Assembly: GCA_026989335.1 (NCBI GenBank)
Contig: JALSJN010000078.1
Location: 1 to 44,633 of the forward strand
DNA length: 44,633 nucleotides
DNA from: Thiotrichaceae bacterium
GTDB lineage: Bacteria; Pseudomonadota; Gammaproteobacteria; Thiotrichales; Thiotrichaceae
Direction of reading: 5' to 3'
Shown here: positions 1-8,373 of the stretch, one piece after another
Numbering within the stretch: position 1 is the first letter of the stretch
Layout: each line of letters starts with the position of its first letter
Program-made: the position numbers and the translations under genes
Notes under the pieces: model-generated
Database searches by the model: none
Told to the model about the DNA's origin: nothing
What the model saw: only the letters and a program-made list of their open reading frames with translations

Positions 1-731
1 AAAATAGCTTGTTCGTCGGTTGTTAAGGCTTGTAGTTTGGGGTTTAACTCAAAAAAAGGGACACAGCGTTCTAGTACGCCTCGGCTCATAATGGCATCAC
101 TGTCCATTAAAATAACCGGGCAATCATTAATCACCCCGTAGCGTGATAAAGAGCGTAAACATTGCCCTAAGGCAATACGCTTATCAGGCAATGTTTGGCG
201 AATAGCAATAACCTGAAACATCGGCTGTTGATTTTTACTTGAGGGCTGAGTATGAAGCCGGACAAAATCTCTGACAATGATTTCGCTATCGTAATCACCG
301 CTTAAAAAGAGTGTTGCTGGCACACCAATTTGGTGACATTCGCGAATCATTGCTGTGAGTAAATCTTCTAAGGTAGCTCTGTCTTCTTTATAACAAGCAA
401 TTACAAAATAAATATGCGGTGGCTTCCACCCTGTTGCTTGTAATTGGTTTGCATTTTCTCGTAGCTTAGGAAACGTTATAAACTCAAAAATAAGTGCGCG
501 GATAAAGTTAATAAACCACCAGCTATAACGCCATAAGCCTATTGCTGCAAACAAAACCACCATACGGTGCTCGAATAAATCGAGCGACTTACTTGACATG
601 AAAAAGATTAGTAACCATAAAGCGTTTAAATAAATAAACAGATTAAACAAGTCAATCGCACGCCACTTAAAAGTACGTTCTGTTGGTAATTCAGAAAGTT
701 TATTGGTTCGCTTGACGATGCTTTGTTTCAT
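1..731 (-). CDS. alg8: Alg8-like glycosyltransferase (mannuronan synthase type), partial
   Basis: The start is at 731 and the gene runs off the left edge, so only the first ~243 residues are visible. They show two N-terminal membrane segments (about 27-45 and 58-85), the Alg8-like stretch GLWRYSWWFINFIRALIF, a GT2 fold beginning at PHIYFVIACYKED, the nucleotide-sugar DxD motif in VILMDSDAIMSRGVLE, and LTTDE, which matches LTTNE of Pseudomonas Alg8. Family knowledge: Alg8 is the inner-membrane GT2 enzyme that polymerises GDP-mannuronate and works with Alg44. It starts 15 nt after the Alg44-like gene, so the two are probably co-transcribed, in the reverse of the Pseudomonas order alg8-alg44. 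The polymer could be a relative of alginate, because the rest of the cluster is outside the window. Confidence 0.85.
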   Translation of the reverse strand, partial: MKQSIVKRTNKLSELPTERTFKWRAIDLFNLFIYLNALWLLIFFMSSKSLDLFEHRMVVLFAAIGLWRYSWWFINFIRALIFEFITFPKLRENANQLQATGWKPPHIYFVIACYKEDRATLEDLLTAMIRECHQIGVPATLFLSGDYDSEIIVRDFVRLHTQPSSKNQQPMFQVIAIRQTLPDKRIALGQCLRSLSRYGVINDCPVILMDSDAIMSRGVLERCVPFFELNPKLQALTTDEQAI

Positions 732-746
732 AGTGCCAACGCTGAA

Positions 747-3404
747 TCAGGGTTTCCATAAAGAATCACGTGCAATAAAAAACAGTTTTTTCTTTAGTTC
801 TTTCTTTGTCAGGTACTTTCTTTCAAATTTACCTTCCACTGCTAATTGATTAAGCGTGCTATGCACAATCACGCTACGGGCGATTCTTTTAGGGTCAAAA
901 CTTCCGCCTTGTTTAGCATACTTAAAGCCACCTGCCGCACGTTTTTTATCTATTTTTTGCAGTGAGTTAGCAAATTGATCATGAATGTTGTCATCTTTAA
1001 TCTGCTTAATTAAAAAATCATACGCTTTATTAACCGCGTCTTTATATTTAGGCTCTAATAGTGCTATTTCTAACCAGGGTTCCAAATCATAGAGATGATA
1101 GTGCAAGGCATCCCTTTCTTTATAATCAAAGCTAGAACCATCTTCGTGCAGGTTATTAAAGAGATGTACTTGCAAGGTTTCACGATCAGACTTTAAAGAG
1201 ACTTCATCATTCAGTAAACGGTCTAACAGCAGTAACATTTTAAGTTGATGGGTCTGTAAGTTATTTTGGAAGCTGCTAGGGCCAAATACCCACTTATGTT
1301 TAGCGGTTTGGATTTCTTTTAGCCAATTATTTATGATTTTTTGCTCATCAAGCGAAAAGTAACATCGCAGTAAATCATATGACCATAAAAAACCTTCTAA
1401 GCGGGTTTCATTTATTGGGTGGCCATTGCTTTTGTAGGTTTGTGCCCAGTCAAGCAATAACTCTTTAGCTTTTTCTAAATAGGCAGGTTTATTATTGATA
1501 AAAAAAGCGAGGCTTAACAGTGCGGTTGTTTCAGCATCTCTTAATGACCTTCGAGTTGTTTTAAGGCGTTCATCGCTAGCGTCGGTAATGCCAGAGCTTG
1601 TGAGTGATTTAAGAGCGCTTGAGGTTATAGCTAAATTTTTATCAGACTTTTTTAATAAGAGCTTTGGCCATTTCACATCTAAAAATGGCTTTGTTGATTT
1701 ATTAATACTTTTTAAGTTTTGAAATATGTTCTTTGGATACAAACGTGGTTTCGACTTACAATAAGTTGCTACTACCGTAGTTTTACTCACATCATCTGCA
1801 TAAGCGATACCAAAAAGATTACTATCGTTAGACTCTTTATTTGTAACTGATAAAGCTTGTTTTTCATTCTTGTTAAAGAAAGCTGTAACTTTCTTCCACC
1901 AGGGTCGTTGATTTTGAGACTCTTTTTTAATTATCAAAGTAACCGGAAGTCCCAATGGGATTGCCGCCGTTTGTTTATTGGTAAACGATAAAGTAAGTTT
2001 AACAGTATTTTCTTTAGGAACATTCCAGTTAAGGAGTTCTTTGTTGGAGGGGTTAAAAGTATTAACGGTGTATTCTATTTTATCAATGACTGCGAATATT
2101 TTTTCATCGAAAGTAGTAGACGTCACTCGTGCTTTATTCCCAGCCTTTAATTCAAGCGCTTGTTGCTGTGTTATGTACGCCTCAATGTATTCGTGACTGT
2201 TTTCTGGTTGAATTAAGGCTATTGTTTGACCTCGGCTAAGGTACTGATGCTGTTCATCGAGCACACTCACAACATTTCCAGAAACTAAGCTTTTCAACGT
2301 TTTTATATTTTGACCAATGCCAAGTGTTATTTTATTGGTCTGAATATCTGCCTCTAGCTTTTTTAATCTTTTACCTAAAACCCGAGCTGTATTTCTACTG
2401 CGTGAACGTTTTTGTTGAGCAATCACCAGTTGCTCTTTTCCAAGCGAAAGTTTTATTTTTGCAGAAGTTACCTTATCATTACTGGCATTGCACTCTGCAT
2501 TACGCTTTAACGGTGCGCGCCTGTCTATTTCAGTTTCATAACGTGCATTACACTTAATCTGTTGCGTACTTAATGCTGCAGATAAAGCCGCTTGTGCTGC
2601 GTCTATTTTTCGTTGAAAGAGATCAAGTGACCCCACATTATTATTCTTTTTTGTTATTTCTGCTTTTATTAAAAACTGCTGACTTTCAAGGTCTTGTAAT
2701 GCAGTATTATTGTTATCCGATTGTGCTTTTAAAGTAACTAATGGTTGGCCGACTACAATCGTATTTCCTGCACTGATATATACTTCTTCAACACTACCCT
2801 GATAGGGTGACTGAATAGGCACTAAAGGTTTAGAGATAAAGGCCGAGTTAACCTCCACTTCGGTTAATTTTCGTTGTAAGCTGGACAAACTAAAAGCAAG
2901 CAGTGCTGCCCCAAGAAGAACATAAGCACTACTAAATAATAAGCGTTTAAAGAAGAATGATTTTTTATTACTAACTTCCGCTAGTTGCGTGCTAGCCGGC
3001 GTTACAGGCATATCAACACGACGAAGCACATTATCAATATTAACCATATCACCCGTTTCTAATGCTTCTGAGAAATAGCGAAGCAATTCACGATGTTCTT
3101 CTGGAATACTTTCAAAATGAGCAATTAGCTCTTTTTTTTCTGAGTTGTAGTTTATCTGACTTGCGGCAGTTTCAAATTGAATATTAAAACTCTTAAAACG
3201 AATAATCAATTTGCCAGTAAATGGCTTATCAGAATGAATTGGATGAGGAAATTCAACCGCTTTAAAATAATCCATATTCCATTTAGGAACATCATAAATA
3301 TGACCATCAATCTCCACTTGTAGTGGAAATAAATCACGTTTGTGAAGCGATCTGCTGGGTGCATCCCAATAAAATACTTCACTGCTTAAGCTTTTTTTTG
3401 ACAT
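747..3404 (-). CDS. Alg44-like PilZ/HlyD co-polymerase fused to a PL5 alginate-lyase-like domain
   Basis: 885 residues. Residues ~1-130 look like the PilZ domain of Alg44, but the c-di-GMP motifs are weak: R18 and R23 are present, while the expected D/NxSxxG reads NMDYFK at 43-48. One membrane helix lies at ~155-175 (FSSAYVLLGAALLAFSL). Residues ~190-500 are a periplasmic HlyD/membrane-fusion region with a lipoyl-like half (SPYQGSVEEVYISAGNTIVV) and a coiled coil. Residues ~545-885 resemble PL5 alginate lyase (RDAETTALLSLAFF, INETRLEGFLWSYDLL, NNLQTHQLKMLLL, DALHYHLYDLEPWLEIALL). Pseudomonas Alg44 is only ~390 residues and its lyase AlgL is a separate protein, so this is a fusion. Expected role: inner-membrane co-polymerase of the Alg8-like synthase, with an attached periplasmic polymer-binding or -cleaving domain. 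The lyase active-site residues look altered, so activity is uncertain. Confidence 0.75.
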   Translation of the reverse strand: MSKKSLSSEVFYWDAPSRSLHKRDLFPLQVEIDGHIYDVPKWNMDYFKAVEFPHPIHSDKPFTGKLIIRFKSFNIQFETAASQINYNSEKKELIAHFESIPEEHRELLRYFSEALETGDMVNIDNVLRRVDMPVTPASTQLAEVSNKKSFFFKRLLFSSAYVLLGAALLAFSLSSLQRKLTEVEVNSAFISKPLVPIQSPYQGSVEEVYISAGNTIVVGQPLVTLKAQSDNNNTALQDLESQQFLIKAEITKKNNNVGSLDLFQRKIDAAQAALSAALSTQQIKCNARYETEIDRRAPLKRNAECNASNDKVTSAKIKLSLGKEQLVIAQQKRSRSRNTARVLGKRLKKLEADIQTNKITLGIGQNIKTLKSLVSGNVVSVLDEQHQYLSRGQTIALIQPENSHEYIEAYITQQQALELKAGNKARVTSTTFDEKIFAVIDKIEYTVNTFNPSNKELLNWNVPKENTVKLTLSFTNKQTAAIPLGLPVTLIIKKESQNQRPWWKKVTAFFNKNEKQALSVTNKESNDSNLFGIAYADDVSKTTVVATYCKSKPRLYPKNIFQNLKSINKSTKPFLDVKWPKLLLKKSDKNLAITSSALKSLTSSGITDASDERLKTTRRSLRDAETTALLSLAFFINNKPAYLEKAKELLLDWAQTYKSNGHPINETRLEGFLWSYDLLRCYFSLDEQKIINNWLKEIQTAKHKWVFGPSSFQNNLQTHQLKMLLLLDRLLNDEVSLKSDRETLQVHLFNNLHEDGSSFDYKERDALHYHLYDLEPWLEIALLEPKYKDAVNKAYDFLIKQIKDDNIHDQFANSLQKIDKKRAAGGFKYAKQGGSFDPKRIARSVIVHSTLNQLAVEGKFERKYLTKKELKKKLFFIARDSLWKP

Positions 3405-3765
3405 CGGTGTATATCGTCCAATGAGGAAAATTAGTTTAAGGATAACCCTAATCAGTCAGCATTTTTAGCTTACCAAAATAGTCGATGTTTCCACAAAGTT
3501 TCGTAGTATAAAACGACCATTACACTTTAACTTCATAAAAAATAGTGACAATTTTCAGCGCTAAATTATATTAGACTTGACTAGGTACTCTTAAAGATTA
3601 GAAATTAATTAGCGGGATTATCCTATTTTATATCATTTCTCCGAGAGCAATCCTATAAGTGATTAAAAAATAGGCATATTTATTAGAGATAGTGGTTTGT
3701 ATGCAATATTCACAAAGTGATTTGATTGCTTTCTTAATATCAATATTCGCGTAGAATACCGCCTT
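3405..3765. other. 361-bp divergent intergenic region between the alg-like genes and rnr
   Basis: This AT-rich stretch separates the divergent alg44-like and rnr genes. I see no credible gene in it; the minus-strand ORF that enters it is a shadow of rnr. The only promoter-like sequence I could pick out is listed separately at 3577-3604. No convincing terminator, repeat or operator was found. Confidence 0.6.
3577..3604 (+). promoter_or_regulatory. possible sigma70 promoter for rnr
   Basis: TTGACT at 3577-3582 and TAGAAA at 3599-3604 are separated by 16 nt. They match the -35 and -10 consensus at 5 and 4 of 6 positions. This would give a 5' leader of about 155 nt before the rnr start. In AT-rich DNA such matches arise easily by chance. 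Confidence 0.3.
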
Positions 3766-6042
3766 ATGAGTAAATACAACGACCCACATAAAGAACGCGA
3801 GGCCAAAAAGTATGGCCGCCCTATTCCTAGCCGTGAGCTAATGCTTGAAGTCATGGAAAAAAACGATGGCCCAATAGGCTTTCGTGAATTAGCGGACCAG
3901 CTAAATATCGATGATCCGCAAGACCTAGACCCCATGAAATATAGACTACGTGCTATGGAGCGTGATGGGCAAGTATTGTTTAACCGTAGTAAAAAATATG
4001 TCCCCGTAACTAAAGCCGATTTAGTCAAAGGCCGCGTTTCTGGGCACCCCGATGGTTTTGGCTTCTTATTACCAGAAGATGGTAGTGCCGATCTGTATTT
4101 GCACGGTAAGCAAATGCGCAAAGTTATGCATGGTGATGTAGTTCTCGCTAGTATCACAGGGGTAGATCGTAAAGGTCGCCGCGAAGGCGCTATTGTTGAA
4201 ATTCTCGAACACAATACCGAATCTATTGTAGGCCGCTACTTTTTTGAAGGTGGTATGGGTTTTGTTACCCCCGATAACTCCCGGATTACACAAGACATTC
4301 TTATTCCAGCTGAGAATGCAGGTGATGCAAAAGATGGGCAAATCGTTGTTACCGGTATTGTTGAATACCCAACATCAAGACACCAGCCCATTGGTAAGAT
4401 TCTTGAAACCTTAGGCGACCATATGGCGCCCGGCATGGAAATCGACATTGCCTTACGCTCACATGATCTACCCCATGTTTGGCCAGCAGATACCTTAGCG
4501 GAAAGTGAAAAACTCAGCGATGAGGTATTAGAATCGGATAAAAAAGACCGTGTCGATTTACGCAAGATGCCATTAGTGACCATTGATGGGGAAGACTCAC
4601 GTGATTTTGATGATGCGGTTTACTGTGAAAAAGATGCCGAGGGCAACTGGAAACTAACCGTTGCGATTGCTGATGTTTCACATTATGTCCCCGCAGGTAG
4701 TGCGCTTGATCAAGAAGCATGGAATCGTGCGACTTCGGTCTACTTCCCGGCTGAAGTTATCCCGATGCTGCCTGAGAAAATATCAAACGGACTGTGTTCA
4801 TTAAACCCTGCGGTTGACCGTCTTTGCATGGTCTGTGAAGCTACCATCAACCCAGAAGGGCATATGATTAGCTACCAGTTTATGAGTGCCGTTATGCATT
4901 CAGCCGCGCGCCTTACCTATACCAAAATGGCTGCAATGGTGGTAGATAAAGATAAAACCCTACGCAAAGAACATGCAAAAATAGTTGATCATCTTGATGA
5001 TCTTTATGCGCTTTATAAAGTATTACGAAAAGCACGTGATGAGCGTGGCTCTATCGATTTTGAAACCACCGAAACTCAAATTATTTTTGGTGAAGACCGT
5101 AAAATTGAAAGTATCAAACCTACCGAACGCAACGATGCACATAAACTCATTGAGGAATGTATGGTTACCGCTAATATGTGCGCCGCTCACTTTTTGAAGC
5201 GACACAAAATACCGGCACTACACCGTGTACATAATGGCCCGACAACAGAAAAGTTAGCCAAAGTACATGAGTTTTTAAATGGCTTAGGTTTAAAGTTGGG
5301 TGGTGGTGATGATCCACAACCGAAAGATTATGCAAATTTACTAGCAAGTGTTAAAGACCGACCTGATGCACATCTTATTCAAACCATTATGCTACGTTCA
5401 ATGAGTCGTGCTCAATATGAGCCGGTCGATAAAGAAAACCCACAAAGCACCCGTCACTTCGGGCTTTCGCGTGAGCATTACGCACACTTTACCTCACCCA
5501 TTCGTCGCTACCCTGATTTACTGGTGCACCGTGCCATTATGTTTGTCATTGAATACGGCAGTGCGGAGGGTTATTACTACGATTACCCACAAATGAAAGG
5601 CTTTGGCGCGCACTGTTCGCAGTGTGAAAAACGCGCAGATGATGCAAGCCGTGACGTTATGGCATGGTTAAAAGCAGAGTATATGCTGGATAAAGTCGGC
5701 GAAACCTTAACAGGCGTTATTTCAACCGTTACCGGCTTTGGTCTATTTGTTGAGCTTAATGATATTTATGTAGAAGGTCTGGTACACATTTCAGCACTTA
5801 AAAGTGATTACTACCATTTTGATGCCGGTAAACATGAAATGAAAGGTGAGAACTCAGGAAAAAGCTACCGACTTGGTGACACCATTGAGATTGTTGTTGC
5901 ACGCGTTGATCTAGATGATCGAAAAATTGATTTCACGCTACCTGAGAGCGAAGCCGATGTAGCCTTTGAAAAAGCCAAGAAAAAGAAAAAGCAAGATAAA
6001 AGAAAGGCGCGCAGTAAAAAAACTAAAAACAATGAGACTTAA
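3766..6042 (+). CDS. rnr: ribonuclease R (3'-5' exoribonuclease)
   Basis: 758 residues, in the usual size range of RNase R. It starts MSKYNDPHKEREAKKYGRPI, followed by a winged-helix-like N-terminus and cold-shock/OB domains (GHPDGFGFLLPEDGSADLYL near 95). The RNB catalytic domain has DGEDSRDFDDAVYCE near 275, whose aspartates bind the catalytic magnesium. An S1 domain follows at ~640-725 (LTGVISTVTGFGLFVELNDI), then a lysine-rich tail. Known role: processive degradation of structured RNA, rRNA quality control and tmRNA-linked decay in the cytoplasm. It is followed closely by a small ORF and rlmB in the same direction, the rnr-rlmB arrangement common in gammaproteobacteria. No strong Shine-Dalgarno precedes the ATG. 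Confidence 0.97.
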   Translation: MSKYNDPHKEREAKKYGRPIPSRELMLEVMEKNDGPIGFRELADQLNIDDPQDLDPMKYRLRAMERDGQVLFNRSKKYVPVTKADLVKGRVSGHPDGFGFLLPEDGSADLYLHGKQMRKVMHGDVVLASITGVDRKGRREGAIVEILEHNTESIVGRYFFEGGMGFVTPDNSRITQDILIPAENAGDAKDGQIVVTGIVEYPTSRHQPIGKILETLGDHMAPGMEIDIALRSHDLPHVWPADTLAESEKLSDEVLESDKKDRVDLRKMPLVTIDGEDSRDFDDAVYCEKDAEGNWKLTVAIADVSHYVPAGSALDQEAWNRATSVYFPAEVIPMLPEKISNGLCSLNPAVDRLCMVCEATINPEGHMISYQFMSAVMHSAARLTYTKMAAMVVDKDKTLRKEHAKIVDHLDDLYALYKVLRKARDERGSIDFETTETQIIFGEDRKIESIKPTERNDAHKLIEECMVTANMCAAHFLKRHKIPALHRVHNGPTTEKLAKVHEFLNGLGLKLGGGDDPQPKDYANLLASVKDRPDAHLIQTIMLRSMSRAQYEPVDKENPQSTRHFGLSREHYAHFTSPIRRYPDLLVHRAIMFVIEYGSAEGYYYDYPQMKGFGAHCSQCEKRADDASRDVMAWLKAEYMLDKVGETLTGVISTVTGFGLFVELNDIYVEGLVHISALKSDYYHFDAGKHEMKGENSGKSYRLGDTIEIVVARVDLDDRKIDFTLPESEADVAFEKAKKKKKQDKRKARSKKTKNNET

Positions 6043-6046
6043 AGCG

Positions 6047-6349
6047 ATGTATAAAGATTTCATTACTTATCAACTTGCTGAAGGCATTAGTGAAGCACAT
6101 TTGTTAAAAGTAGCAGGTGATATCAGAGAAAGCTGGATGAAAAAGCAAGCTGGTTTTATTAGCTGGGATATTCATAAAAATACCGGTGACAATGCCCGTT
6201 ATACTGATATCATCTTATGGCAAAGTAAAAAATATGCCAAAAATCCCGAAAAAGAAATGGTCAATATTCCCAATGCAGGGGCGTGGTTTAGTTGTCACAA
6301 AGAAGGCTCAATCAGTAGTCAAAATCTACAGCAAAGAAGCGCGTTTTAA
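6047..6349 (+). CDS. small ABM/dimeric alpha-beta-barrel-like protein
   Basis: 100 residues from the ATG at 6047, 4 nt after the rnr stop; an alternative ATG at 6032 would overlap rnr. The pattern FITYQLAEGISEAHLL, then MKKQAGFISWDIHKN, then DIILWQSKKYAKNPEKEM resembles the antibiotic-biosynthesis-monooxygenase-like (dimeric alpha+beta barrel) fold, in which a small protein dimerises around a central barrel. No catalytic residues could be assigned, so no reaction is proposed. It lies between rnr and rlmB with very short gaps (4 and 5 nt) and is almost certainly part of that operon. The fold assignment is inference from sequence pattern. Confidence 0.65.
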   Translation: MYKDFITYQLAEGISEAHLLKVAGDIRESWMKKQAGFISWDIHKNTGDNARYTDIILWQSKKYAKNPEKEMVNIPNAGAWFSCHKEGSISSQNLQQRSAF

Positions 6350-6354
6350 TCAAT

Positions 6355-7125
6355 ATGAAAACCTTAATTACGGGTATTCATGCGGTTGAATCAGCCTTGA
6401 AAAATGATCCCGATAATATCGTGCAAGTTTGGTTTGCTGAAAATAAAAAAAACCAACGTATTAAAGAACTGATCCACCATGCACAAAAACGTGGCTTAAT
6501 ATCCAACAGTGTTGATTTTAAAATGCTCGACAAGTTGGCAAAAACACATCAGCATCAGGGTGTTGTGGCTGAATATAATGCCCCAGCCAGTTATAACGAA
6601 GATGATCTTTTAGCCTTACTTGAAAGTAAGGCTAGTGATGAAGCTGAAAGTAAAAACGGACAACAATCCGTACCTCTGTTACTGGTGTTAGATGGCATAA
6701 CCGACCCACACAATTTAGGCGCTTGTCTACGCACTGCCGAGGGTGCGGGTGTGATTGCAGTGATTGCTCCTAAAGATAATGCTGTAGGTTTGACCCCCGC
6801 GGCACGTAAGGTTGCTTCTGGAGCAGCGGAAACCGTACCTTTCGTGCAAGTAACAAACTTGGTAAGAACTATAGAAAAGCTGAAAAAACTCGGGATATGG
6901 TTTTTTGGTACCAGTGATAAAGCCACAGGTTATTTATACACACAAAACTTCAAAGTCCCAACGGCTATCGTAATGGGTGCGGAAGGTAAAGGCTTAAGAA
7001 GATTAACTGAAGAACATTGTGATGAATTAATCGCTATTCCGATGGCAGGCAAGGTATCAAGTTTGAATGTATCCGTCGCTACCGGTGTTTGCTTGTATGA
7101 AGTTGTACGACAACGGCAATCTTAG
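6355..7125 (+). CDS. rlmB: 23S rRNA (guanosine-2'-O-)-methyltransferase RlmB
   Basis: 256 residues, normal for RlmB. The N-terminal substrate-binding domain (ITGIHAVESALKNDPDNIVQ) resembles an L30e fold. The C-terminal SpoU/TrmH knotted domain has all three motifs: motif 1 LDGITDPHNLGACLRTAEGA near 112-131 with the catalytic Asn/Arg, motif 2 VMGAEGKGLRRL near 205, and motif 3 IPMAGKVSSLNVSVATGVCL near 228. Known reaction: SAM-dependent 2'-O-methylation of G2251 in the peptidyl-transferase P-loop of 23S rRNA. It is the last gene of the rnr operon and converges on the START-like gene with only a 34-nt gap and no clear terminator. Confidence 0.95.
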   Translation: MKTLITGIHAVESALKNDPDNIVQVWFAENKKNQRIKELIHHAQKRGLISNSVDFKMLDKLAKTHQHQGVVAEYNAPASYNEDDLLALLESKASDEAESKNGQQSVPLLLVLDGITDPHNLGACLRTAEGAGVIAVIAPKDNAVGLTPAARKVASGAAETVPFVQVTNLVRTIEKLKKLGIWFFGTSDKATGYLYTQNFKVPTAIVMGAEGKGLRRLTEEHCDELIAIPMAGKVSSLNVSVATGVCLYEVVRQRQS

Positions 7126-7159
7126 TTTTGTAGCCATTACCAACTCGTGTGAAAAAGTA

Positions 7160-7810
7160 TTAGTTTACAATAAAAGTATGAGCAGCTTTTTGATACTTAG
7201 GGTTCTTAATTAATGTTCGTAAGTTCTTCAAGGTATTAAAAGGCATATCGGTAGACATCGTATTCACCAACCATTTTGGCAAACTTCCTGCAGGGTCTAC
7301 CGTCATTTCATAAATAACTTTTGTGCTTTTCCCCATTGGAATTAATAACCAACGACCAGACATTTTTTTAATTCTTATTCTGCCACTTTTTATTGGCATT
7401 AGTGTGGGAGCAGCTTTCATTTTTACCTCAACCTGCTTAGTTTTTTTATTTTGTGAAATGACAGAATGAACAATTGTATCCCGATCTTTAACGGGCCATG
7501 GCATACCCGTGGTAATATATTTATACGATTGATTGTTGCCAACTTGTTTAATATTCTGGGCACTTTTACACTGATAGAAAAATTGAGGATAAACCTTGGT
7601 ATCATCAATTAAAGCCACTAATGCGGTTAATGTAGCATTAACCGTTACCTCGCCCTTAAATGACTTAATGACAGATCCAGGAGTGTCACGAACATACACT
7701 TTAATCCCATTGCTGTGCTTGCTAAGCACCCAGGTACTTTTTGCAAAAGTGGCGTGAGTCCATAACAGACAAACAAGGATAAAAGGTATTTTCAAATTTA
7801 ATTTATTCAT
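7160..7810 (-). CDS. exported START/SRPBCC-domain protein
   Basis: 216 residues from the ATG at 7810, which is preceded by AGAGAA; this start gives a clean signal peptide (MNKLNLKIPFILVCLLWTHA, cleavage likely after TFA). The mature protein has the START lipid-binding pattern seen in bacterial exported homologues: WVLSKHSNGIKVYVRDTPGS, FKGEVTVNATLTALVALIDD, GMPWPVKDRDTIVHSVI, and a C-terminal helix (LPKWLVNTMSTDMPFNTLKN). These proteins are thought to bind hydrophobic ligands in the periplasm; the ligand is unknown. The gene is divergent from ogt with a short shared upstream region (7811-7869). Confidence 0.8.
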   Translation of the reverse strand: MNKLNLKIPFILVCLLWTHATFAKSTWVLSKHSNGIKVYVRDTPGSVIKSFKGEVTVNATLTALVALIDDTKVYPQFFYQCKSAQNIKQVGNNQSYKYITTGMPWPVKDRDTIVHSVISQNKKTKQVEVKMKAAPTLMPIKSGRIRIKKMSGRWLLIPMGKSTKVIYEMTVDPAGSLPKWLVNTMSTDMPFNTLKNLRTLIKNPKYQKAAHTFIVN

Positions 7811-7869
7811 AAAGCGTTCTCTTTCTTCACACATCAAGTACACTGCTTATCATACTACGGATTCGATTT

Positions 7870-8373
7870 ATGACTAGCATTGTTAGCCAATCAATTAACA
7901 CCCCCTTTGGTGAGATGCTCGCAGCAGCCAGCAATCGTGGCATCTGCATGCTTGAGTTTAAAGATACAGGCCGACTTGATGGGCAAATCACACAACTTAA
8001 TAAATATTTTTCGTCAACGATCAACAGTGGTGAAAGTGTTTTTTTCGAACAGCTCACGCAAGAGTTAAAGGATTACTTCAAAGGAGGCCTACAGAGCTTC
8101 AAAGTCCCCTTAGATATAAAAGGAACAACCTTTCAAATGCAAGCGTGGAATGCTCTATTAAAAATCCCTTATGGAGATACACGCTCATACCTACAGCAAG
8201 CCCAAGCGATAAATAAGCCCAAAGCATTTCGCGCCGTTGCTAGTGCAAACCGTAACAATCGAATCAGTATCCTTATTCCTTGTCATCGTGTTATTGCTAA
8301 AAATGGTAACTTAGCGGGCTATGGCGGTGGACTGGATCGCAAAGCATTTTTACTCAACTTAGAAAAGCAGTAA
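7870..8373 (+). CDS. ogt: methylated-DNA--protein-cysteine methyltransferase
   Basis: 167 residues. The C-terminal domain carries the acceptor motif IPCHRVIAKNGNLAGYGGG, with the alkyl-accepting cysteine at residue 138, and the upstream helix-turn-helix region FQMQAWNALLKIPYGDTRSY that binds the DNA minor groove. Known reaction: irreversible transfer of the O6-alkyl group from guanine (or O4 from thymine) to the cysteine, so each molecule acts once. Length and the lack of an AraC-type Ada domain favour Ogt over Ada. Its TAA shares one base with the ATG of the following EamA exporter gene, so the two are translationally coupled. Confidence 0.93.
   Translation: MTSIVSQSINTPFGEMLAAASNRGICMLEFKDTGRLDGQITQLNKYFSSTINSGESVFFEQLTQELKDYFKGGLQSFKVPLDIKGTTFQMQAWNALLKIPYGDTRSYLQQAQAINKPKAFRAVASANRNNRISILIPCHRVIAKNGNLAGYGGGLDRKAFLLNLEKQ

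Noticed and set aside
3663-4214. 183-residue minus-strand reading frame opposite the start of rnr
   Set aside because: Arg/Ser-rich low-complexity translation lying antisense to the conserved RNase R N-terminus; no ribosome binding site and no family pattern.
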